DNA of 64,000 nucleotides from Microbulbifer donghaiensis (GCF_900129095.1 NZ_FQVA01000001.1:2121615-2185614), one strand, 5' to 3'. Counted from the first letter of the stretch, positions 31,534 through 41,299 are shown. The notes: a model not told the origin generated them from the letters alone. Made by a program: numbers and translations.

Positions 31534-32838
31534 TCACTGTGCCGCTGCGGCACCGCGCCCGTTGGCAACGCTCTCGTAGTTGCGGTCGTAGAAGGTTTCC
31601 TCAGACAGCGCGCCTTCACTTTTCGCCACTATCGCACTCACGACGGAATCACCGGTGATATTCACTGCGGTGCGCACCATGTCCAGCAGCCGGTCGACGC
31701 CCATCACAATGGCAATGCCCTCCAGGGGCAGCCCTACCTGCTGCAACACCATGGCCAGCATGATCAGGCCGACACCGGGTACACCGGCAGTGCCGACGGA
31801 AGCCAGGGTCGCCGTCAGGATAACCGTGAGGTAACCCATCAGGCCGATCTCGATCCCGTACATCTGGGCGATAAATGCCGTGGCGACCCCCTGCATAATC
31901 GCGGTGCCATCCATATTGATGGTGGCGCCGAGCGGGATCGTGAAGGCGGCCACCTTGTTGTCCACACCCAGGCGCTTCTCCACGGTCGACAGGGTGACCG
32001 GCAGCGTGGCTGCGGAGGAGGCGGTACTGAATGCGAACACCATCGCCGGGCGCATCTTCTTGATCAGTTCAATCGGGTTGAGGCCGGACAGCAGTTTCAG
32101 CAGCAGCGAGTAGACACCCAGCGCGTGCAGCAGCAAAGTGCCGAGCACGACCAGGAAGTACTTGCCGAGATCCAGGATGAATTCGACTCCCAGAGTCGCG
32201 AAGGTTTTCGCCAGCAGCGCGAACACGCCGTAGGGGGCGAACACCATCAGCACCCCGACCATGCGCAGGATCACCTCATTGAGGTCATTGAAGAAAGCCG
32301 CAACACGGCGTCCCGGTTCCCCGCAACGTGAGATGGCATAGCCCATCAGCAGCGCAAACACGATGATCTGCAGCATATTGCCCTGGGCCATGGCCGCCAC
32401 CGGGTTGGTCGGGAAAATATTCACCAACACATCGGACAGCGGCGGTGACTCCTTCGCCTCAAAGGCCCCGCCCGGGGCCACATCCACACCGACGCCCGGC
32501 TGGATGATCAGCGCCATGGCCAGCGCCAGCGATATCGCCGCAGCAGTGGTCAGCAGATAGAGCAGTACCGTCTTGCCGGCCAGCGGGCCGATTCGGTGCC
32601 CCTCGGAAAGGGCGCAGGCCCCGCACACCAGCGACACCAGCACCAGCGGTACCACCATCAGCTTCAGGGACGCGATAAAAATGCGGCCGACGATATCGAA
32701 CAGCCCCTCGGTGAGGTAACCGTTGATGGCCTCGGTGACGCCGCTGCCGAGCAGCTGGCTGGCATTGAGGAAGTTGAACAGCACACCGACGACAATGCCC
32801 AACAGCATCGCGATCAGGATCTTGGTAGTGAGGCCCAT
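31534..32838 (-). CDS. Dicarboxylate/amino acid:cation (DAACS) symporter
   Basis: A 434-residue secondary transporter in the GltP/DctA/GltS-like family, which takes up dicarboxylates or acidic amino acids with Na+ or H+. From ATG 32838 (MGLTTKILIAMLLGIVVGVL) about eight membrane helices are seen. Substrate and cation signatures are present: the Ser-rich reentrant loop STASSAATLPVT and the NMDGTAIMQG motif in TM7, then a second hairpin with GVPGVGL and VMGVDRLLDM. The substrate cannot be chosen from the sequence. It is a single-gene unit, divergent from ubiC and closed by the hairpin at 31484-31520. Confidence 0.93.
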   Translation of the reverse strand: MGLTTKILIAMLLGIVVGVLFNFLNASQLLGSGVTEAINGYLTEGLFDIVGRIFIASLKLMVVPLVLVSLVCGACALSEGHRIGPLAGKTVLLYLLTTAAAISLALAMALIIQPGVGVDVAPGGAFEAKESPPLSDVLVNIFPTNPVAAMAQGNMLQIIVFALLMGYAISRCGEPGRRVAAFFNDLNEVILRMVGVLMVFAPYGVFALLAKTFATLGVEFILDLGKYFLVVLGTLLLHALGVYSLLLKLLSGLNPIELIKKMRPAMVFAFSTASSAATLPVTLSTVEKRLGVDNKVAAFTIPLGATINMDGTAIMQGVATAFIAQMYGIEIGLMGYLTVILTATLASVGTAGVPGVGLIMLAMVLQQVGLPLEGIAIVMGVDRLLDMVRTAVNITGDSVVSAIVAKSEGALSEETFYDRNYESVANGRGAAAAQ

Positions 32839-33007
32839 GGAACAGCTTCTCATTAATTTGTTGTTGTAATCGCAGCGGAGCACTATAGCCACTGGCGCGG
32901 CGCGGGGCAAAAAGAGAGCCCCACAAACCGCCTCTACCCCTGACCTGCCGCCGTCGACCACGGTACAATGCCCGTTTGCGCCTTCTGGCAAGTTTGCGGA
33001 GTTTCCG

Positions 33008-33604
33008 TTGTATCAATCTCCATTTGAACCCGCCGGTGACTGGCTCACGCAGCCGCTTGAGTCACTGCACCGGCAGCCGCCGCCGGCACTGCTACCCTGG
33101 CTGCTGCACCCCGGCTCGCTCACGGCCGCACTCAAGCAGGCCAGCGGCGGCGACTTCCGCGTGCAGGTGCTGAGCCAGGGCTGGCAGCAGCCGCGGCTGG
33201 AGGAGCGCCGCGCACTGCATCTGCGCGATCGCAGCCGCGCACTGGTGCGCGAGGTGCTGCTATACGGCCGTGGCCGGCCCTGGGTCTACGCGCGCAGTGT
33301 GTTGCCGATGCGCAGCCTGCAGGGCAAATCCCGCTATCTGCGCAGCCTGGATAACCGCCCGCTGGGCGAGCTGCTGTTTAGTGAACCGGATATCCGCCGC
33401 GGGCCGATTGTCCTGAACCAGTTGAGCCGCAACCCGCACAGCGAGCTTGCCGAGCTGGCCGCCGAGGGCGCGAACGCCTGGGGACGCCGCTCGACGTTCT
33501 GGCTGCGGGACAAGCCGCTGCTGGTTGCCGAGGTCTTCCTGGACGCCTTCCAGCCCGAACGGGCGCCGCTGGCGGCAGCAGGGGCCGTGGCCGAAACCGA
33601 TTAA
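33008..33604 (+). CDS. ubiC: Chorismate lyase
   Basis: UbiC splits chorismate to 4-hydroxybenzoate and pyruvate, the first committed step of ubiquinone synthesis. The 198-residue protein starts at TTG 33008 ([13 protein letters not shown]), with a GGAG sequence about eight bases upstream. Signature segments are [26 protein letters not shown], carrying an active-site Arg, and WGRRSTFWL with LLVAEVFL, carrying the Glu. ubiA follows after 13 bases, the usual ubiCA operon. Confidence 0.92.
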   Translation: MYQSPFEPAGDWLTQPLESLHRQPPPALLPWLLHPGSLTAALKQASGGDFRVQVLSQGWQQPRLEERRALHLRDRSRALVREVLLYGRGRPWVYARSVLPMRSLQGKSRYLRSLDNRPLGELLFSEPDIRRGPIVLNQLSRNPHSELAELAAEGANAWGRRSTFWLRDKPLLVAEVFLDAFQPERAPLAAAGAVAETD

Positions 33605-33617
33605 CCGAGGAATCCCC

Positions 33618-34499
33618 GTGATCAGCCAACAACTATCCCAACGCTGGCCGGCGGCTCTGCCCTACTGGCAGCTGGCGCGCCTGGACAGGCCCATCGGTTC
33701 GCTACTGTTGCTGTGGCCCACCTGGTGGGCGCTGTGGCTGGCGGCAGAGGGCTGGCCCGGCCTGCACCTGTTCGCGGTGTTCACCCTCGGCGTGCTGCTG
33801 ATGCGCGCCGCCGGCTGTGCCATCAACGACTTCGCCGACCGCAATATCGACGGCCACGTGCAGCGCACCGCGGCGCGGCCGCTCGCCACCGGCAGCGTCA
33901 GCCCGCGCGGCGCCCTGGCGCTGTTCGCCGCCCTCTGCCTGCTGGCCTTCCTGCTGGTGCTGACCACCAACCGCCTGACGATTCTGCTGTCACTGCCCGC
34001 CGTGGCTCTGGCATTCTGCTATCCGTTCGCCAAGCGCTTTACCCATATGCCGCAGGTGGTACTGGGCGCGGCGTTCAGCATGGGAATTCCGATGGCCTTT
34101 GCCGCTGCGACCGGCGAAGTTCCGGCGCAGGCGTGGCTGCTGTATACCGCCAACCTGCTGTGGACCGTCTGCTACGATACCTTCTACGCGATGGTGGACC
34201 GGGATGACGACCTCAAGATCGGTGTCAAATCCACGGCGATACTGTTCGGCGACATGGACAAGGCCATGACCGGCGCGCTGCAGCTGCTGGTGCTGTTTGC
34301 CCTGCTGTTGATCGGCCAGCGCTTCGAGCTGGGCGCGTTCTTTTACAGCGGCCTCACTGTCGCCGCGGCACTCTTCGCCTATCAGCAGTGGCTGATACGC
34401 GACCGCGAACGAGAGGCGTGCTTTCGTGCCTTTCTGAACAACAACTGGGTCGGCGCCGCGATATTTGCCGGAATTTTTTTCCACTACCTGCTCAGTTAG
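33618..34499 (+). CDS. ubiA: 4-hydroxybenzoate octaprenyltransferase
   Basis: UbiA attaches the polyprenyl chain to 4-hydroxybenzoate in the inner membrane. The GTG at 33618, after GAGG, gives 293 residues, normal for UbiA; the frame extends back to 33447 but overlaps ubiC. Eight or nine membrane helices are seen. Both Asp-rich Mg-prenyl-pyrophosphate motifs are visible: [13 protein letters not shown] near the N-terminus and [19 protein letters not shown]. It forms an operon with ubiC. Confidence 0.95.
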   Translation: MISQQLSQRWPAALPYWQLARLDRPIGSLLLLWPTWWALWLAAEGWPGLHLFAVFTLGVLLMRAAGCAINDFADRNIDGHVQRTAARPLATGSVSPRGALALFAALCLLAFLLVLTTNRLTILLSLPAVALAFCYPFAKRFTHMPQVVLGAAFSMGIPMAFAAATGEVPAQAWLLYTANLLWTVCYDTFYAMVDRDDDLKIGVKSTAILFGDMDKAMTGALQLLVLFALLLIGQRFELGAFFYSGLTVAAALFAYQQWLIRDREREACFRAFLNNNWVGAAIFAGIFFHYLLS

Positions 34500-34523
34500 G
34501 CGCTGCCTGGGGATCACTTTACG

Positions 34524-34542
34524 CTCGTCATATATTTGTCAT
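34524..34542 (+). promoter_or_regulatory. Pho box upstream of phoB
   Basis: CTCGTCATATATTTGTCAT contains two TGTCA-type half-sites (CGTCA and TGTCA) 11 bases apart with an AT-rich spacer, the PhoB-binding pattern. It lies about 70 bases before the phoB start, consistent with autoregulation. Confidence 0.82.
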
Positions 34543-34610
34543 GAAAATGCCGTTTAATCTTCGACCCGTAGAGGGAAGAAACTGACAAATGAAGCGGGTA
34601 CCGCAGGAAG

Positions 34611-35315
34611 ATGCACAGTAAAACGATCCTGATCGTCGATGACGAAGCCCCCGTACGCGATATGCTGCGTGTGGCACTGGAGATGGCGGAGTATCGCTGC
34701 ATTGAAGCCGAGAACGCCCAGGAAGCCCACGCGCTGGTCATCGACGAGAAGCCCGACCTGATTCTGCTCGACTGGATGCTGCCGGATGTATCCGGGGTCG
34801 AGCTGGCCCGCCGCCTGAAGCGCGACGAACTGACCGCCTCGCTGCCGATCATCATGCTCACCGCCAAGGGCGAGGAAGACCACAAGATCAAGGGGCTGGA
34901 GACAGGCGCCGACGACTACATTACCAAGCCCTTCTCGCCGCGCGAGCTGGTCGCGCGCCTCAAGGCGGTACTGCGCCGCGCCGGACCCTCCACCCCGGAG
35001 GAGCCGCTGACCGCCGGCGGTCTGGTACTGGATCCGCTGAGCCACCGGGTGACTATCAACGGCCAGCCGGTGGAAATGGGCCCGACCGAGTTCCGCCTGC
35101 TGACCTTCTTCCTCTCCCACCAGGAGCGCGCCTACACCCGCACCCAGCTGCTGGACCACGTGTGGGGCGGCAACGTCTATGTGGAAGAGCGCACCGTCGA
35201 CGTACATATCCGCCGCCTGCGCAAGGCGCTGGCCGTGGATGGACACGATCGCTATATCCAGACAGTGCGCGGTACCGGCTACCGCTTTTCTGTGCAAACC
35301 GCGGAAAAAGTGTGA
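34611..35315 (+). CDS. phoB: Phosphate regulon response regulator PhoB
   Basis: PhoB activates phosphate-starvation genes after phosphorylation by PhoR. The 234-residue protein has the receiver domain at 1-120, with phosphoacceptor Asp54 in ILLDWMLPD, the acidic pair VDDE near 9-12 and Lys in YITKPFSPREL. The OmpR-type winged helix follows (about 135-230; RTVDVHIRRLRKAL, TVRGTGYRF). A Pho box at 34524-34542 indicates autoregulation. phoR begins 104 bases downstream, after a hairpin region. Confidence 0.96.
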   Translation: MHSKTILIVDDEAPVRDMLRVALEMAEYRCIEAENAQEAHALVIDEKPDLILLDWMLPDVSGVELARRLKRDELTASLPIIMLTAKGEEDHKIKGLETGADDYITKPFSPRELVARLKAVLRRAGPSTPEEPLTAGGLVLDPLSHRVTINGQPVEMGPTEFRLLTFFLSHQERAYTRTQLLDHVWGGNVYVEERTVDVHIRRLRKALAVDGHDRYIQTVRGTGYRFSVQTAEKV

Positions 35316-35338
35316 CAATTTCGCCTGGAGCGAAATTG
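35316..35338 (+). repeat. Stem-loop in the phoB-phoR gap
   Basis: A perfect 9-bp stem (CAATTTCGC at 35316-35324 with GCGAAATTG at 35330-35338) begins immediately after the phoB stop. A GC-rich segment follows (35341-35375) with several GCCC/GGGC self-complementary pieces. There is no T-run, so it is more likely an RNA-stability or expression-ratio element, or part of a dispersed repeat, than a full terminator. Confidence 0.6.
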
Positions 35339-35419
35339 GACGCCCGCAGGGCGCCCCTGGGCGAGCGCCTGGACGGCGCGAATCAGTATTCACGCAACTT
35401 TGCTTAAAACGGCACCAAT

Positions 35420-36721
35420 ATGCTGGATCGCAGTATTGGCGAGTTTTCGCGTTTTGTAGTTATCGCCCTCGGCTGCACCATTTTCGGTTTCGCCACCGAC
35501 CGGTGGCTGCTGGCCCTGCTATTGGCACTGGCCGTCTACCTGGTGTGGATCCTGTGGCAACAGAGCCGCTTCAACCGCTGGCTGGTCAACGGCCGCCGCG
35601 GCCCCGCGCCCACCGCCTTCGGCATCTGGGGCGAAATCTCCGACGACTTCTACCGCCTGCAGCGCCGCCACCGGCGCGAGAAGCAGAAGCTGCACGCCAT
35701 GCTGCGCCGGGTACAGGACAGCACCGGCGCCCTGCGCGAGGGCATCGTAGCGCTCGAGGACGACGGCAACCTGGCCTGGTGGAATCCCGCCGCTGGCGAG
35801 CTGCTGGGCCTGCAGCCCGATGATGCCGGCCAGCCGCTGATCAACTTCGTACGCGATCCGGGCTTCGTCCGCTATATGCACCGGCGGGATCAGGGTGCGC
35901 GCGAGCCGCTGACCCTGCCGGCGCCGCGCAACGATGCGCGCATCCTGCAGCTGGAGGTGACCCGCTACGGCCAGGACGAGGCACTGGTCATCGTCCGCGA
36001 CATCACTCGACTGCACAACCTGGAACAGATGCGCCGCGATTTCGTCGCCAATGTCTCCCACGAGCTGCGCACGCCGCTGACTGTTATCGCCGGCTACCTG
36101 GAAACCCTCGAGGGCAGCGGTCAGGCACCGCAGGCCTGGCAGCGCCCACTGGGTCAGATGCGCGAACAGACTGCACGCATGACCTCGCTGGTCAACGATC
36201 TGCTGCTACTCGCGCGGCTGGAAACCTCCGAGCGCGACAGCGGTCGCGAGCAGGTCGCGGTGGGGGAGCTGATGGAAAGGGTGGCGCGGGAGGCGCGCAG
36301 CCTCAGCGGCGGGCGCCACGATATCAGTATCGACTGCGCACAGGACACCACCATTACCGGTGACGCCACCGAACTGCACAGCGCCTTCGCCAACCTGGTC
36401 CTGAATGCGGTGAAATACAGCCCGGCCGGCGGCCCGGTGCAGCTGCGCTGGTGGGTGGATCAGCGCGGCGGCCACTTCGCCGTCAGGGACAGCGGTATCG
36501 GTATCGATCCGATCCATATCCCGCGCCTGACCGAGCGCTTCTACCGCGTCGACGCCGGCCGCTCCCGCGACAGCGGCGGCACCGGCCTCGGCCTGGCCAT
36601 CGTCAAGCATGTGCTGTTGCGCCACAGCGCCGAGATGAGTGTCGCGAGCATTCCTGGCCAGGGCAGCACCTTCACCCTGCATTTCCCGCCGCGCAAGCTG
36701 GGTACCGCTGCCACCGTCTGA
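35420..36721 (+). CDS. phoR: Phosphate regulon sensor histidine kinase PhoR
   Basis: A 433-residue sensor kinase. Two membrane helices lie at about 11-28 and 30-47 with almost no periplasmic loop, as usual for PhoR. A PAS domain follows (about 95-195), then HisKA with phospho-His214 in NVSHELRTPLTV, and HATPase_c with N (FANLVLNAVKYS), G1 (VRDSGIGID) and G2 (SGGTGLGLAIVKH) boxes. PhoR phosphorylates PhoB when phosphate is low, under control of PstSCAB and PhoU, which lie at 41836-47370. Confidence 0.95.
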   Translation: MLDRSIGEFSRFVVIALGCTIFGFATDRWLLALLLALAVYLVWILWQQSRFNRWLVNGRRGPAPTAFGIWGEISDDFYRLQRRHRREKQKLHAMLRRVQDSTGALREGIVALEDDGNLAWWNPAAGELLGLQPDDAGQPLINFVRDPGFVRYMHRRDQGAREPLTLPAPRNDARILQLEVTRYGQDEALVIVRDITRLHNLEQMRRDFVANVSHELRTPLTVIAGYLETLEGSGQAPQAWQRPLGQMREQTARMTSLVNDLLLLARLETSERDSGREQVAVGELMERVAREARSLSGGRHDISIDCAQDTTITGDATELHSAFANLVLNAVKYSPAGGPVQLRWWVDQRGGHFAVRDSGIGIDPIHIPRLTERFYRVDAGRSRDSGGTGLGLAIVKHVLLRHSAEMSVASIPGQGSTFTLHFPPRKLGTAATV

Positions 36722-36786
36722 GCGGCTGCGACGGTCGATGCGAAACCATGCCGGCGGAAATGGGCCGGGCAACCGCGGTGCCGCCG

Positions 36787-37146
36787 TTACTCCAGCTCGT
36801 TGAGCGCGACTTCTTCACCGTTCTTGGTATAGGTCACGCTGGCACCTTCACTCACCGCGTTGCACTGCCGGCGCAGGATCACGTGGTGTAGCTGCAGATC
36901 GCCGTCGCGCACCAGCAGGTGCTCGCGGCCGTCGTCGTCCAGTGGCAGCGCATCGGCGCCGACCAGCGCATCGCGCAGGGCGCGCAGGCGCGGCATGTCC
37001 CGATAGCGATTCAGGTCGTCGGACAGGCGCTTCTTCATGCGCTCACTCTCGTGCAGCGCCGCCGCGGTCTCCCGGTATTTGGCCAAGAAAAAAACTGCGG
37101 CGATAGCAAATGCGATAATAACGGCCGTCTCAAACCATGCTGGCAT
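36787..37146 (-). CDS. Single-helix membrane protein with short coiled coil, unknown function
   Basis: The 119-residue protein has one N-terminal membrane helix (about 5-23, ETAVIIAFAIAAVFFLAKY). A charged helical stretch follows (about 25-50, ETAAALHESERMKKRLSDDL), then a small domain of about 60 residues with ALPLDDDGREHLLVRDGDLQ and VTYTKNGEEVALNELE. The C-terminal domain has no family I recognise. It starts at ATG 37146, one base before the stop of the DUF938 gene (37148), so it probably belongs to the same minus-strand unit with yaaA. Confidence 0.65.
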   Translation of the reverse strand: MPAWFETAVIIAFAIAAVFFLAKYRETAAALHESERMKKRLSDDLNRYRDMPRLRALRDALVGADALPLDDDGREHLLVRDGDLQLHHVILRRQCNAVSEGASVTYTKNGEEVALNELE

Positions 37147-37147
37147 A

Positions 37148-37759
37148 TCAACTCTTCTCCATTGTCATGCGCCAGACCAACAGTTGGTTATTGGCCGGCA
37201 GGTAATTCAGTTCTTCGCGCACCAGCCCCGCGTCCAGCGCCAGCTGGTCGAGCCACTCGAGATCGCGAATGCCACTCAGGGGATCGCGCTGCTGCAGCCA
37301 CTGGTCGAAATCCGCATTGCCGGGGCCGATATACGCACCGGCGATTTTCACCGGTCCGTACACTAGCAGCAGTCCGCCCGGTGGCAAAACCTGCGGTAAT
37401 TTTCCGAAAAAATGTCGCACCGAATCGGCGGACATGATGTGCAGGGTGTTAGCGCTAAAAATAGCGTCGACGCGGATTGATGGCCAATCGCCATCGACGT
37501 CCAGTTCGAGCGGCTCGCGCAGATTTGCGGCCGGTTCCTGCTGGAGCCAGGCGCGGATACCGGGCAGATTTTCCGCGCGATCGGAGGGCTGCCAGACCAG
37601 CTGCGGCAGCCGCGGTGCAAAGTAGACCGCGTGCTGGCCTGTGCCGCTGCCGATTTCCAGCACGCTGCCGCAGTCGCCCAGCAGGCGCTGCAGCTGCTCC
37701 AGTATCGGTGCGCGATTGCGCGCGCAGGAAGGCGCGTCCGGCAGATCCGCGGGGCTCAT
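37148..37759 (-). CDS. DUF938 SAM-dependent methyltransferase
   Basis: A 203-residue class I methyltransferase-like protein. Motif I is [16 protein letters not shown], with the acidic DVDG downstream and [10 protein letters not shown] as motif IV-like. The opening [12 protein letters not shown] is common to DUF938. The target is unknown. Its start overlaps the yaaA stop by four bases (37756-37759), showing translational coupling, and a 119-residue membrane protein follows one base after its stop. Confidence 0.88.
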   Translation of the reverse strand: MSPADLPDAPSCARNRAPILEQLQRLLGDCGSVLEIGSGTGQHAVYFAPRLPQLVWQPSDRAENLPGIRAWLQQEPAANLREPLELDVDGDWPSIRVDAIFSANTLHIMSADSVRHFFGKLPQVLPPGGLLLVYGPVKIAGAYIGPGNADFDQWLQQRDPLSGIRDLEWLDQLALDAGLVREELNYLPANNQLLVWRMTMEKS

Positions 37760-38541
37760 GAGGCCTCCGGCACCTCGTCGCGGGTGAACACCCAGTCGTT
37801 GCCCTTGGACATGTCGGCGTTGTAGCGATAGCCGGCAATGTCAAAATTTTTCAGCTCCTCGGCTTTCTTTACCCGCTGATCGATGGCCCAGCGGCTCATC
37901 ATGCCGCGCGCCTTTTTGGCAAAGAAACTGATCATTTTGTACTGGCCATTTTTCAGGTCCTTGAAATGCGGCGTGACGATGTCCGCTGCCAGCGCCTTGG
38001 GCTGAACCGATTTGAAGTATTCATTGGAAGCCAGGTTCACCAGTTCGCGGCTCTTCAGCGTGTGCAACTGCTCGTTGAGCGCCAGCGTGACCTTGTCACC
38101 CCAGAATTCGTACAGGTTCTTGCCGCGTGTATTGGCGAACTTGGTGCCCATCTCCAGGCGATAGGGCTGCATCAGGTCCAGCGGCCGCAGCAGGCCGTAT
38201 AGGCCGGACAGCATGCGCAGGTGCTTTTGCGCGTAGGTGAAATCGCGCTTGCCCATGGTCTCGGCTTCGAGGCCCGTGTAGACATCCCCCTTGAACGCGA
38301 GCAGGGCGGGGCGCGCATTCTTGTCGGTGAAGGGGCGCTTCCACTGCTGGAAGCGGTCGTAGTTCAGTACGCCCAGCTTGTCCGATATCTTCATCAGGCT
38401 TGAGATCTGCTGCGGGCTCAGCGCGCGCAGCTCCTTGATCAGTGCCGCGGATTCCTTCAGGAAGTCGGGCTGGGTGGTATCCAGCGTGGGAATTTCGCTG
38501 TCGTAGTCCAGGGTCTTGGCCGGAGAGATAACGATTAACAT
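37756..38541 (-). CDS. yaaA: Peroxide stress protein YaaA
   Basis: The 261-residue protein begins [20 protein letters not shown], the signature of DUF328/YaaA, and contains [29 protein letters not shown] and [15 protein letters not shown]. In E. coli YaaA is in the OxyR regulon and lowers free intracellular iron during peroxide stress; it has a DNA-binding fold. An oxyR gene lies in this window at 26751. It is coupled to the DUF938 methyltransferase downstream. Confidence 0.95.
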   Translation of the reverse strand: MLIVISPAKTLDYDSEIPTLDTTQPDFLKESAALIKELRALSPQQISSLMKISDKLGVLNYDRFQQWKRPFTDKNARPALLAFKGDVYTGLEAETMGKRDFTYAQKHLRMLSGLYGLLRPLDLMQPYRLEMGTKFANTRGKNLYEFWGDKVTLALNEQLHTLKSRELVNLASNEYFKSVQPKALAADIVTPHFKDLKNGQYKMISFFAKKARGMMSRWAIDQRVKKAEELKNFDIAGYRYNADMSKGNDWVFTRDEVPEAS

Positions 38542-38584
38542 CGGGGTCCTTCTGTGCAGAGAGTTTATGTCTGAGTGCGCAGTA

Positions 38585-39064
38585 CTATTCGGGCTTCAGG
38601 ATGTCCTGCCACCAGTTCAGCGGTGTCTGGCCATCCTTGGGGTCGTAGACATTGCCGTAGTACCAGACACTGTTGGCACCGTCGCAGGCACTGTTGAGAA
38701 TCTGCTCGATCTTGTCGAAACCGCAGCTGACGTGGATCGAGTAGACCAGCAGCCGCGGGGTCTCCATATCCAGTTCACCGCCGAGCTTTTCCAGCTGCGG
38801 CGTCAGCCGGTCCGACAGCTCGGTGCTGTCGCCGCGACAGAAGACCCGGATCGCCAGGTTGCCCGACCTTTTCACCAGCTCGAACTTCTGGTCGTCCTTG
38901 TCGACCCTGATGGTGTCACCACTGGCGATCCCCTTGATAAAAGCCGGCGAGCGCACCAGCTGGCAGCTGTCGTCCTCGTTGACACGCACCTGCAGCCGTT
39001 CGACCACCGGTTCGCCGTCCGGGTTGGTACCGGCAAATAATTCGATAACCTGCAGTGCCGTCAT
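38585..39064 (-). CDS. DUF4265 domain-containing protein
   Basis: The 159-residue protein starts at ATG 39064, behind GGGAGCGAGG. It carries [20 protein letters not shown], then [19 protein letters not shown] and [20 protein letters not shown], and ends [20 protein letters not shown] assign it to DUF4265, small soluble proteins of unknown role, with fair confidence. No signal peptide or membrane helix is present. It lies upstream of yaaA on the same strand, with 43 bases between them, and is divergent from the M48 gene. Confidence 0.72.
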   Translation of the reverse strand: MTALQVIELFAGTNPDGEPVVERLQVRVNEDDSCQLVRSPAFIKGIASGDTIRVDKDDQKFELVKRSGNLAIRVFCRGDSTELSDRLTPQLEKLGGELDMETPRLLVYSIHVSCGFDKIEQILNSACDGANSVWYYGNVYDPKDGQTPLNWWQDILKPE

Positions 39065-39132
39065 AACCTCGCTCCCGGGGACTGTGTACAATGAGTGGCT
39101 GTTAAAACCGAGCATTATACAGGGAGGAGGCG

Positions 39133-40419
39133 ATGATCTCGCGCGCGCTAAAATTCTCTACCGCCACGGTGGGCCTGGCTGCAACACTGCTGGCCGGCTG
39201 TGCGGTCAATCCGGTCACCGGCCAGAAGGAGCTGTCACTGATGTCACCCGGCCAGGAACTGGCATTGGGAGAACAGCAGTACCCGATCAACCAGCAGCAG
39301 CAGGGCGGCCAGTACGTGATCGACCCGGCGTTGCAGGACTATGTGAACCGGGTGGGGCAGAAACTGGCGAAGGTGTCCGACCAGCCACAGCTTCCCTATG
39401 AGTTCGTGGTGCTGAACAATTCGGTCCCCAACGCCTGGGCGCTGCCCGGCGGCAAGATCGCGGTCAACCGCGGCCTGCTGGTACTGCTGGAGGACGAGGC
39501 GGAGCTGGCCGCGGTACTGGGCCATGAAATCGTGCATGCCGCCGCGCGCCACTCGGCCGCCGCCATGTCCCAGCAGCAGGTACTGGGCGCCGGCCTCGCC
39601 GTGCTCGGCGCCGCTACCAAGGAAACCGCCTATGGCGATCTGGTGACGCTCGGCGGCCAGCTGGGTGGCACCGCCTATATCGCCCGCTACGGTCGCAGCA
39701 ACGAACTCGAGTCGGACCAGTACGGCATGAAATATATGGCCGCCGCCGGCTACGACCCCCAGGGTGCGGTGCGCCTGCAGCGCAAATTCGTCGAGCTGTC
39801 CAAAGGCAAGCAGGCCGGCGGCCTCGAGGCGCTGTTCGCCAGCCACCCGCCGTCCCAGTCGCGCGTCAATGCCAACATCGAGCACGCGAAGCAGCTGCCC
39901 AAGGGCGGCGCCAGCAACCGCGCCGCCTACCAGAAGGCCATAGCGCAGCTGAAGCGCGATGCGGACGCCTACAAGAGCTACGACGATGCCATGGCGGCCA
40001 TCAACGACAAGCAGTACGACCGCGCCTTGAACCTCGTGCGCCAGGCGCAGAAGCAGCAGCCGAAGGAGGCATCCTTCTATGCACTGGAGGGCGATCTGCT
40101 CGCCCACCAGAAACAGTACCAGAGTGCGCACACGGCCTACGACCGCGCGGTGCAGAAGAATCCGTCGCTGTTCTCCCACTGGCTGAAGCGCGGCATGGTC
40201 GCCGCACAACTGAAGGACTACACGGCGGCGGAACGGGATCTGAACCGCTCACTGCGCTACCTGGAAACGCCGCACGCCCACTACTACCTCGGGCAGGTGT
40301 ACGAAAATCAGGGCAATGTGAAAAATGCCTACAGTCACTACCAGACCGCCGCCAGCGCTGGTGGCGATATCGGCAGCAAGGCGCAGGCGCGCATGCAGGC
40401 GATTACGAACAAGGGATAA
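39133..40419 (+). CDS. M48 family metalloprotease lipoprotein (BepA-like)
   Basis: The 428-residue protein has a lipobox, LLAGC, with Cys23. The M48 zinc motif is HEIVH at 131-135 in LGHEIVHAAARHS, with the third ligand Glu in SNELESDQYGM. The catalytic domain ends near 265, and about four TPR-like repeats follow (about 285-425; ALEGDLLAHQKQYQSAHTAY). This architecture matches BepA/YfgC-type periplasmic proteases involved in outer-membrane protein and LPS-assembly quality control, though the lipobox replaces a plain signal peptide. ATG 39133 follows GGGAGGAGG. Confidence 0.92.
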   Translation: MISRALKFSTATVGLAATLLAGCAVNPVTGQKELSLMSPGQELALGEQQYPINQQQQGGQYVIDPALQDYVNRVGQKLAKVSDQPQLPYEFVVLNNSVPNAWALPGGKIAVNRGLLVLLEDEAELAAVLGHEIVHAAARHSAAAMSQQQVLGAGLAVLGAATKETAYGDLVTLGGQLGGTAYIARYGRSNELESDQYGMKYMAAAGYDPQGAVRLQRKFVELSKGKQAGGLEALFASHPPSQSRVNANIEHAKQLPKGGASNRAAYQKAIAQLKRDADAYKSYDDAMAAINDKQYDRALNLVRQAQKQQPKEASFYALEGDLLAHQKQYQSAHTAYDRAVQKNPSLFSHWLKRGMVAAQLKDYTAAERDLNRSLRYLETPHAHYYLGQVYENQGNVKNAYSHYQTAASAGGDIGSKAQARMQAITNKG

Positions 40420-40441
40420 CGGAAGTTCCTTGTGATTCGCC

Positions 40442-40476
40442 AATAAAAAAGGGCCGCAGAGCGGCCCTTTTTTATT
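40442..40476. terminator. Bidirectional Rho-independent terminator
   Basis: A fully symmetrical 16-bp stem (AATAAAAAAGGGCCGC paired across an AGA loop) lies between the M48 gene and the convergent porin-like gene. Both strands end in a T-run, so it can serve both genes. Confidence 0.92.
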
Positions 40477-40495
40477 GGTTACTGACGCTGGCGGC

Positions 40496-41299
40496 TTACA
40501 GCTGCACGGTCAGGCCGAGGGAGAATACGTCCACATCATCGAACTCGGTGTTGGAGCCGTAGGCGACCTTGGCTGCAACATTGCGGCTGAAGAAGTGGGT
40601 CGCATTCAGCTCGTAGCTGTCGGCGTCGTCGTAGCCGAAGCCGACGGAGGTGTTCTGATTGAAATAGAACTCGACACTGCCGGCCCAGAACAGGTCGGTG
40701 TCATCGGTGTCGTTGACAGAAACTTCCGCTGCCAGGTACTGGCCACCGGCAAACTGGGTGAAGTACTTGGAGGAAATGGTCTTGCTGTCGAGATCGTCGT
40801 CGACGGAAACGTCGAAGCCGATATAGTCGGTGCCATTCAGCTGATGGTTATAGCGCGCGTTGACAAACAGTTCGTTGTCCGCGTCCTCAACGTCTACGGC
40901 TTCCAGCGACATCAGGAAGTTCGGGGTAAACAGGTAGCCCAGGGAAGCGGACACCATATCCGCAGCGTCGGACTCCACCACGGCGCCACCGATGACGAAG
41001 CCGTTCGCGGCAAAGTACTCGCCGCCGACAACCAGGCTGTCGCTATCGCCAAAGTCGCTGTCGGCATAGCTGTAGCCGCCGAAAATGTTGGTGACCTTGT
41101 TGATGTATTCGAATTCCTTCAACGGTCCCAGGGTTTCCTTCGGCGCGAAGTAGTAAGTACTGCCGATCAGAAACTGGTCGATATCGGTAAACCCGGTATC
41201 GGCCTGGATATATTCAGCTTCGGTGATGGAGGTGTATTGCTCCGCGGCGGCGGTAGCGGAGAGCAGCATCAGCGGCAGGGCTGCAAATTTAAACTTCAT
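40496..41299 (-). CDS. Putative outer-membrane porin/beta-barrel protein
   Basis: From ATG 41299 the protein has 267 residues; AAGGA lies ahead of the ATG. A signal peptide is at 1-19 (ending ATAAA). The mature part alternates Gly/Tyr/Phe beta-strands with Asp-rich loops (VGGEYFAANGFVIGGAVV, YNHQLNGTDYIGFDVSVDDD) and ends DVFSLGLTVQL, a beta-signal-like terminus. This fits a putative porin family found in Cellvibrionales and Alteromonadales. The solute is unknown; an Asp-rich acidic surface suits marine life. The AT-rich 100-base gap upstream likely holds the promoter. Confidence 0.8.
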   Translation of the reverse strand: MKFKFAALPLMLLSATAAAEQYTSITEAEYIQADTGFTDIDQFLIGSTYYFAPKETLGPLKEFEYINKVTNIFGGYSYADSDFGDSDSLVVGGEYFAANGFVIGGAVVESDAADMVSASLGYLFTPNFLMSLEAVDVEDADNELFVNARYNHQLNGTDYIGFDVSVDDDLDSKTISSKYFTQFAGGQYLAAEVSVNDTDDTDLFWAGSVEFYFNQNTSVGFGYDDADSYELNATHFFSRNVAAKVAYGSNTEFDDVDVFSLGLTVQL

